From an uncultured Burkholderiales bacterium (GTDB lineage: Bacteria > Pseudomonadota > Gammaproteobacteria > Burkholderiales > Burkholderiaceae_C), in assembly GCA_945952065.1 (NCBI GenBank), contig CAMFGY010000010.1, positions 94,557 to 158,556 of the forward strand: a stretch of DNA of 64,000 bases, read 5' to 3'. Below are positions 63,812-64,000 of this stretch, piece after piece. Position 1 is the first letter of the stretch, and the number at the start of each line of letters is the position of its first letter. The position numbers and the translations under genes were made by a program. Under the pieces are notes generated by a model. It had not been told where the DNA came from. It saw only the letters and a list, made by a program, of their open reading frames with translations, and did not search any database.

Positions 63812-63916
63812 GATCAGGACGCTTGGGGGCTCTGCGGCGCGAGGTAAAGGAGGAGACCCGGGCGGGAGCCCGGGGCGGGGGACAGGAGCGACGTAGAGCC
63901 CCCAAGTGGACTGATC
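63812..63916 (+). ncRNA. Structured RNA-like element, copy R (plus strand)
   Basis: Arms 63812-63836 and 63892-63916 pair at 23 of 25 positions (two G-U). The perfect core is CTTGGGGGCTCT with AGAGCCCCCAAG. Inside are the same CGCGAGGTAAAGGAGGAG (63838-63855), a hairpin CCCGGGC GGGA GCCCGGG (63857-63874) and GGCGGGGGACAGGAGC (63874-63889). Compared with copy L, both stems differ in sequence but keep pairing, while the internal purine-rich segments are unchanged. It points away from copy L on the other strand. No protein in it is credible. Confidence 0.5.
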
Positions 63917-64000
63917 GTTGCCCAAATCTAAGACTGCAAAGGGCATATTCTGTTGAAAAAGTCCCCACCTCGACTAGCTTCTAAGCCGTACAATTTGCGC
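63917..64000. other. Window end: unresolved, possibly the edge of a mobile element
   Basis: The sequence is more A/T-rich than the rest. It contains TTCTGTTGAAAAAGTC, which resembles terminal sequences seen at some insertion-sequence ends. No transposase is visible because the window stops here. Confidence 0.25.

Noticed and set aside
63661..63916. CRISPR array or simple terminator pair
   Set aside because: There are only two copies in inverted orientation, with long covarying stems, internal conserved segments and no poly-T tract. There are no spacers.
63661..63916. Group II intron fragment, RNase P, tmRNA or attC site
   Set aside because: The catalytic or signature sequences expected for these were not found by eye. 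A profile search is still needed to exclude a rare class.
63626..63968. Several overlapping short frames at the right end
   Set aside because: They run through the structured repeats on both strands, are low complexity and have no start signals.

Overview
The window looks like chromosomal DNA of a Burkholderiales betaproteobacterium. It is GC-rich and densely coded on both strands. Its housekeeping order (miaB, small membrane gene, hemA, prfA, prmC), its homogentisate operon and its many TonB-dependent receptor (TBDR) and periplasmic genes would fit the Roseateles/Paucibacter/Rubrivivax/Leptothrix branch. That placement is an inference from gene content, not from a marker phylogeny. There is no prophage, CRISPR array or complete insertion sequence. 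The only clearly foreign-looking DNA is the last ~350 bases.

Layout. 1-5.1 kb: the end of a GbpA-like chitin-active LPMO, an orphan receiver-TPR regulator and a 5'-nucleotidase lipoprotein. 5.2-8.1 kb: a TBDR gene behind a leader with two inverted LacI-type operators and an intrinsic terminator. 8.1-14.6 kb: gabD, alaS, a YecA-like protein, a small SET-domain methyltransferase and a YhhY-like acetyltransferase. 14.7-18.2 kb: a GbsR/MarR-type regulator in an operon with a bd-type oxidase (cydAB/cioAB). 18.4-26.7 kb: small accessory genes (dienelactone hydrolase, GNATs, a DUF2975/XRE pair, two unrecognised envelope proteins, acyl-CoA synthetase, ArsC-like reductase, alpha/beta hydrolase, orphan DUF4212 protein). 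26.9-32.5 kb: prfB with its programmed frameshift, pepN, fbp, tRNA-Thr(CGT) and a VanZ-like gene. 33.5-43 kb: a sugar-binding protein with an OmpR/EnvZ-type two-component pair, then a flavin-dependent halogenase-like gene, a FucP-type sugar transporter and a second large TBDR. 43.2-47.9 kb: tyrosine/homogentisate degradation (MBL-fold gene, hmgA, fahA) divergent from an IclR regulator. 47.9-53.7 kb: a FeeM-like N-acyl amino acid synthase, SapC, a CorC/HlyC protein, apaH, tRNA-Ser(TGA), a YcbL-type hydrolase, a GNAT and a RidA protein. 53.7-58.3 kb: envelope genes (FimV-like, TPR/NTF2-like scaffold, L,D-transpeptidase, small secreted protein). 58.4-63.5 kb: miaB, a small membrane protein, hemA, prfA, prmC.

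How the genes fit together. Several blocks suit a particle- or polysaccharide-degrading lifestyle: the chitin LPMO, two TBDRs, a sugar MFS transporter, the halogenase-like and SapC genes that often accompany carbohydrate TBDRs, and a glucose-type binding protein tied to a two-component system. prfA and prmC are translationally coupled, and PrmC methylates the release factors made by prfA and prfB.

The most unusual signal is at 63,661-63,916. Two copies of a structured element lie in inverted orientation. Each has a ~25-27 bp basal stem whose sequence differs between the copies, while two purine-rich internal segments (18 and 16 nt) are identical and enclose a hairpin of different sequence. 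The wobble pairs point to opposite transcribed strands. I do not recognise the family. It looks like a paired structured-RNA element, or a mobile element built from one, and the window ends too soon to see a partner gene.
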